Of a stretch of DNA of 51,139 nt, positions 47,507-51,139 are shown piece by piece (position 1 is the stretch's first letter; every line of letters starts with the position of its first letter). Where the stretch lies: assembly GCF_025821665.1 (NCBI RefSeq), contig NZ_JACKSJ010000079.1, positions 1 to 51,139 on the forward strand. The letters run 5' to 3'. The DNA comes from [Mycobacterium] manitobense (GTDB taxonomy: Bacteria > Actinomycetota > Actinomycetes > Mycobacteriales > Mycobacteriaceae). A program made the translations under genes and the position numbers. The notes beneath the pieces were generated by a model. It did no database searches. It was given only the letters and a program-made list of their open reading frames with translations, and had not been told where the DNA came from.

Positions 47507-49041
47507 GCGCCCCGCCCCGATGCGGCCAGCGACTCGGCCAGTTCGTGACGGTCGTCGAAGGGCCGGGTGCGGCCCTGGCTGGTCTGGCCGGCTTCGTGAC
47601 CCTTCCCCGCGATCAGCACGACGTCGCCGGGCCGCGCCCATGCCACCGCGCAGTCGATGGCGCCGCGCCGGTCCCCCACCTCGAGGATCTCGGCCGCGGT
47701 CCCGGCCTCGCGCGCGCCCGCGACGATGGCCGCCCGGATCGCGGCCGGGTCCTCGTCGCGCGGGTTGTCGTCGGTGACCACGACCAGATCGGCGAGTTCG
47801 GCGGCCGTCCGGCCCATCGGCGCCCGCTTGCCCGGGTCACGGTTCCCACCCGCGCCGAAGACGACGGCCACCCGTGCGCCGCCGGCGTGCTGGCGCAGTG
47901 TCTCCAGCACCGCGCGCAACGCGCCGGGCTTGTGCGCGTAGTCGACCAGCGCGAGGAAGTCCTGCCCGCGGTCCACCGGTTCGAGCCGGCCGGGCACCGC
48001 CGCGGTGCGCAGACCCGGCGCGGCCTGCTCGGGCGACACATCCACGGCCTCCAGCAGCGCGGTGGCCAGCAGGCAGTTGGTCACGTTGTAGCGGCCGGGC
48101 AACCCGATCCGCAGGCCGTGGTGCACACCCGCCGGGTCCTCAGCGACGAATTCCTGGGCGACGTGACCGACGGCGCGGATCTGCTCGGCCCGCCAGTCGG
48201 CATCGCGGCCGATGGCGCTGACCGTCACCGGTGCGGTGGCCAGTCTCGCCATGTCGCGGCCCGCGTCGTCGTCGACGCAGATCACCGACAGGTCCGCACA
48301 GGCCGCCGACTCCGGGTCGAACAACCGCGCCTTCGCGGCGAAGTAGTCGGCCATCGTCGGATGGAAGTCGAGATGGTCGCGCGACAGGTTGGTGAATCCG
48401 CCGACGGCGAACCGAACCCCGTCGACCCGGCCCAGGCTGAGCGCGTGGCTGGACACCTCCATCACCACCGTGTCGACCCCGCGCTCCACCATCACCGCCA
48501 GCAGCGCCTGCAGATCGGGCGCCTCGGGTGTGGTGAGTGCGCTCGGCTGGTCGAGGCCGTCGATGCGCACACCGACCGTCCCGATCAGCCCCGCCACCCG
48601 CTCCGCCGCGCGCAGGCCCGCCTCGACCAGATAGGTGGTGGTGGTCTTGCCCGAGGTGCCGGTCACCCCGATCACCCGCAGGCGCTCCGACGGCCTGCCG
48701 TACACGGTGGCCGCCACGTCGCCGAGCACCGCGCGCGGGTCGGGATGGACCAGGACCGGGACATCGATTCCGGTGTCGATCAGGTCGGCGCCTGCCGCAT
48801 CGGTGAGCACTGCGGCCGCACCGGCGCCGACGGCAGCACCGGCGTAGCGGGCGCCGTGCGACGAGGAACCGGGCAGCGCAGCGAACAGGTCACCCGGGCG
48901 GGCGTCCTGCCCGCGCAGGGTGACCCCGGTGATCAGGATGTCCGGCACGGCCGCCGGTCCGTCCGCACGCGGCACCGCCGTGACCCGCTCGGCCAGCGGC
49001 CCGAGCGGGTATCCGGCGGGATGGCTGGGACGCAGGTTCAT
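47503..49041 (-). CDS. murE: UDP-MurNAc-tripeptide synthetase MurE (meso-DAP adding)
   Basis: A 512-residue Mur ligase adding meso-diaminopimelate. It shows [13 protein letters not shown], the ATP loop [42 protein letters not shown], and [10 protein letters not shown]; the DNPR motif marks meso-DAP rather than lysine specificity. The ATG gives the typical N-terminus [13 protein letters not shown], with 46 bases to pbpB. M. tuberculosis has several extra genes between murE and pbpB that are absent here. Confidence 0.97.
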   Translation of the reverse strand: MNLRPSHPAGYPLGPLAERVTAVPRADGPAAVPDILITGVTLRGQDARPGDLFAALPGSSSHGARYAGAAVGAGAAAVLTDAAGADLIDTGIDVPVLVHPDPRAVLGDVAATVYGRPSERLRVIGVTGTSGKTTTTYLVEAGLRAAERVAGLIGTVGVRIDGLDQPSALTTPEAPDLQALLAVMVERGVDTVVMEVSSHALSLGRVDGVRFAVGGFTNLSRDHLDFHPTMADYFAAKARLFDPESAACADLSVICVDDDAGRDMARLATAPVTVSAIGRDADWRAEQIRAVGHVAQEFVAEDPAGVHHGLRIGLPGRYNVTNCLLATALLEAVDVSPEQAAPGLRTAAVPGRLEPVDRGQDFLALVDYAHKPGALRAVLETLRQHAGGARVAVVFGAGGNRDPGKRAPMGRTAAELADLVVVTDDNPRDEDPAAIRAAIVAGAREAGTAAEILEVGDRRGAIDCAVAWARPGDVVLIAGKGHEAGQTSQGRTRPFDDRHELAESLAASGRGA

Positions 49042-49087
49042 GGCGATGACACAGTACCGATCCCGGCACCGGCGGCGCTTCTACAGG

Positions 49088-51034
49088 TCAGCTCGCCTGC
49101 AGCGTGAGCGGCGGTCCGGGGTCCGGCGAGAGGGGCACGTTGTCGCGCTGCAGCAGCCACGATGCGATGTTGTGGAACAGCGGGGCGGCCGACGATCCCG
49201 GCGTGCCGTCGGCTGCGCGGTGCGGGGCGTCCATCATCACGCCGACGACGTAGCGCGGGTCGTCGACGGGCGCCATCCCGGCGAAGGTGATCCAGTAGAC
49301 GTCGCTGTAGTAGCAGCCGCACGCGGGGTTGATCTGCTGGGCGGTGCCGGTCTTGCCCGCGATCTGATAACCCTCCACCGCGGCCGCGGGACCGGTGCCC
49401 TGCTGGGTGCCCATCGGGTCGCGCTGGACGACGGCGCGGAACATGTTCCGCACGGTGCGCGCCGTCTCCGGTGAGACGACCTTGATGCCCTCCGGGCGCG
49501 GTTCGTCCGTGCGGCTGCCGTCGGCTGCGACGGTGCCCTTGATGATGCGGGGCGGGATCCGGACGCCGTCGTTGGCGATGGTCTGGTACATGCCCGTCAT
49601 CTGCAGCAGGGTCATCGAAAGGCCTTGGCCGATAGGCAGGTTGGCGAACGAGCTGCCCGACCACTGATCGATCGGCGGCACCAGGCCCGCACTCTCGCCG
49701 GGCAGGCCGACGCCGCTGCGCTGGCCGAGCCCGAACCGGCGCAGCATGTCGGCGAAGCGTTCCGGCCCGACGCGCTGGGCCAGCATCAGCGTCCCGACGT
49801 TCGACGACTTCCCGAAGACGCCGGTGGTCGTATAGGGCATCACCCCGTGCTTCCACGCGTCACCCACCGTGACACCGCCCATGTCGATGGACCCCGGCAC
49901 CTGGAGGACCTCGTCGGGATTCGTCAGCCCGTACTCGATCGCCGACGCGGCGGTCACGATCTTGTTCACCGATCCGGGCTCGAACGGCGAGGAGACCGAA
50001 AGGTTGCCGTTCTGCTTGTGCTCCTGGCGGCCGATGTCCTGCGACGGGTCGAACGTGTTGTCGTTCGACATCGCGAGCACCTCACCGGTTTTCGCGTTCA
50101 GCACCACGGCGGAGACGTTCTTCGCGCCGGAGGCGTCCTTGGCCTGCTGCACCTGCTGCTGGACGTGGAACTGGATGTCGTCGTCGATGGTGAGCATCAC
50201 CGTCGAGCCGTCGACCGAGTCGTGCCGGTTGCGGTAGCTGCCGGGGATCACCACGCCGTCGGAGCCGCGGTCGTAGGTGATCGAGCCGTCGGTGCCTGCC
50301 AGCACCGCGTCCAGTGAGTCCTCGAGTCCGAGCAGACCGTGGCCGTCCCAGTCGATGCCGCCGACGATGTTGGCCGCCAGCGACCCGCCGGGATACTGAC
50401 GCAGATCCTGGCGCTCCGTGCCGACCTCGGGGAATTTCGTGGTGATCGCATCGGCGACGGACGGGTCGACCGCGCGGGCCAGATACACGAACGACTCGTT
50501 GCTGCGCAGCTTCTTGAGCACCGTCTTCATGTCGGGCTTGTTGCCGAGCCGGGCGGCGACCTCGGTGGCGATGTCACGCAGCCGGCGTTGGGGGTCCGGC
50601 GCCTCCACGGTCGCGGCCTCGTTCTTCGTGAACGCCTCTTCGAGTTCCTTGCGCACCTTGACCGGCTGAAATGTCAGCGCCCGGGCCTCGATGGTGAAGG
50701 CCAGCTTGTCGCTGTTGCGGTCGACGATGCTGCCGCGCACCGCCTTCTCCACATCGGTCACCTTGAGCTGGCCGGCGGCCTCCGCGCGCAGCCCCTCGGC
50801 CCGCGGCACCTGCAGGCTGAACAGCTGTCCGCCCGCGACGAGCAGCAGTACGAAGATCACCGCCATGCCGCCACGGTGCCGGAACGTGAAGGACGAACTG
50901 CGCAAGCCTGTTTCGACCGAGGTCTCCCGTGTACGGCGGGCCCGTGCCGAGTGTTCGGCCGACGGGGCCGCACCTTTCTTACGGGGTTTGGCGGCAGGCC
51001 GGGCGGGACGGCGCCGGCTCGCGTCGCGGCTCAT
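49088..51034 (-). CDS. pbpB: Septal class B penicillin-binding protein PbpB (FtsI)
   Basis: A 648-residue bitopic transpeptidase cross-linking septal peptidoglycan with FtsW. A basic cytosolic N-terminus (about 1-55) precedes one transmembrane helix (about 57-75). A dimerisation domain follows (RGSIVDRNSDKLAFT). The catalytic domain keeps all motifs: SxxK at Ser355-Val-Asn-Lys358, SSN in GKSSNVGT, and KTG in AGKTGTAQQ. Two nearby cysteines in PACGCYY are notable in the loop after KTG. The ATG overlaps the upstream ftsL-like stop (ATGA). Confidence 0.97.
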   Translation of the reverse strand: MSRDASRRRPARPAAKPRKKGAAPSAEHSARARRTRETSVETGLRSSSFTFRHRGGMAVIFVLLLVAGGQLFSLQVPRAEGLRAEAAGQLKVTDVEKAVRGSIVDRNSDKLAFTIEARALTFQPVKVRKELEEAFTKNEAATVEAPDPQRRLRDIATEVAARLGNKPDMKTVLKKLRSNESFVYLARAVDPSVADAITTKFPEVGTERQDLRQYPGGSLAANIVGGIDWDGHGLLGLEDSLDAVLAGTDGSITYDRGSDGVVIPGSYRNRHDSVDGSTVMLTIDDDIQFHVQQQVQQAKDASGAKNVSAVVLNAKTGEVLAMSNDNTFDPSQDIGRQEHKQNGNLSVSSPFEPGSVNKIVTAASAIEYGLTNPDEVLQVPGSIDMGGVTVGDAWKHGVMPYTTTGVFGKSSNVGTLMLAQRVGPERFADMLRRFGLGQRSGVGLPGESAGLVPPIDQWSGSSFANLPIGQGLSMTLLQMTGMYQTIANDGVRIPPRIIKGTVAADGSRTDEPRPEGIKVVSPETARTVRNMFRAVVQRDPMGTQQGTGPAAAVEGYQIAGKTGTAQQINPACGCYYSDVYWITFAGMAPVDDPRYVVGVMMDAPHRAADGTPGSSAAPLFHNIASWLLQRDNVPLSPDPGPPLTLQAS

Positions 51035-51139
51035 CCCTGCGGCCCGGGCAGCGGTGCGGCCACCGGGGTGAACTGCTCGGCGCCCGCGGCGGGGCCGGGG
51101 GCGGGCGGTGTCTGGGGGGTGTCGAGATGGGGCGGTTCG
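51031..51139 (-). CDS. ftsL: 3' end of an FtsL-like proline-rich membrane protein (partial)
   Basis: The last 35 codons of a gene that enters from the right edge. They encode a Pro/Ala-rich tail (HLDTPQTPPAPGP, then VAAPLPGPQG) ending in TGA that overlaps the pbpB ATG. In mycobacteria the gene upstream of pbpB is the Rv2164c-type FtsL with a proline-rich C-terminus. The name rests on position and composition only, since the coiled coil and transmembrane segment are outside the window. Confidence 0.7.
   Translation of the reverse strand, partial: EPPHLDTPQTPPAPGPAAGAEQFTPVAAPLPGPQG

Noticed and set aside
37043..49041. Missing ftsA in the division cluster
   Set aside because: Actinobacteria normally lack FtsA; SepF at 34832-35476 fills that role.

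Overview
This window is chromosomal DNA of a fast-growing, non-tuberculous mycobacterium (Mycolicibacterium-like). The evidence is high G+C, GTG/TTG starts, many ATGA/GTGA stop-start overlaps, and a division/cell-wall cluster with Wag31, SepF and a meso-DAP-type MurE but no FtsA. Both ends follow the order known around M. tuberculosis Rv2138-Rv2164c. The middle carries a large block absent from that pathogen's locus but similar to the arrangement I recall for M. smegmatis.

Left flank (1-4050): an lppL-like lipoprotein fragment disturbed by a 65-bp perfect tandem duplication that begins at base 1, a DUF5703-like small protein, pyrD (class 2), a PEBP-family protein, an M20 peptidase and tRNA-Leu(GAG).

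Nitrogen region (4053-13704): narK and a fused nitrate reductase/flavoprotein (nasN) on the minus strand, divergent from a small unknown gene coupled to nirB and nirD. NarK imports nitrate, NasN reduces it to nitrite and NirBD reduces nitrite to ammonium. A GlnR-like box lies between the divergent units. Three 32-bp MIRU-like units, each a tiny ORF overlapping its neighbours, sit between nirB and nirD. An F420-dependent-NADP-reductase-like gene follows.

Transport, sensing and surface region (13833-23000): a PknH_C-type lipoprotein; a tripartite tricarboxylate transporter operon (tctC-tctB-tctA-usp) with a second MIRU-like element before usp; a divergent CitA/DctS-type kinase and response regulator with a 20-bp dyad between the two units; and a large exported protein with three C-terminal Ig/cadherin-like repeats.

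Stress region (23267-32980): a 13E12-family DUF222/HNH gene with a perfect LexA SOS box at its start, divergent from a HelD/HelR-type RNA polymerase-recycling ATPase preceded by a rifamycin-associated-element-like dyad. Then come a phospholipase D-like protein, a beta-lactamase-fold lipoprotein that has lost its catalytic residues, a class I glutamine amidotransferase, an SRPBCC-SDR39U1 fusion and a phosphoribosyltransferase.

Right flank (32977-51139, all minus strand): an Rv2144c-like membrane protein, wag31, a YggT protein, sepF, yggS, pgeF, ftsZ, ftsQ, murC, murG, ftsW, murD, mraY, murF, murE, pbpB and the 3' end of an ftsL-like gene. From the ftsL-like gene to ftsQ most genes overlap or nearly touch, and they run from peptidoglycan precursor synthesis to divisome assembly. 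No gene-free stretch exceeds 300 bases. The longest is 22982-23266, where I see no clear feature. No CRISPR array, insertion sequence, integrase or rRNA was seen.
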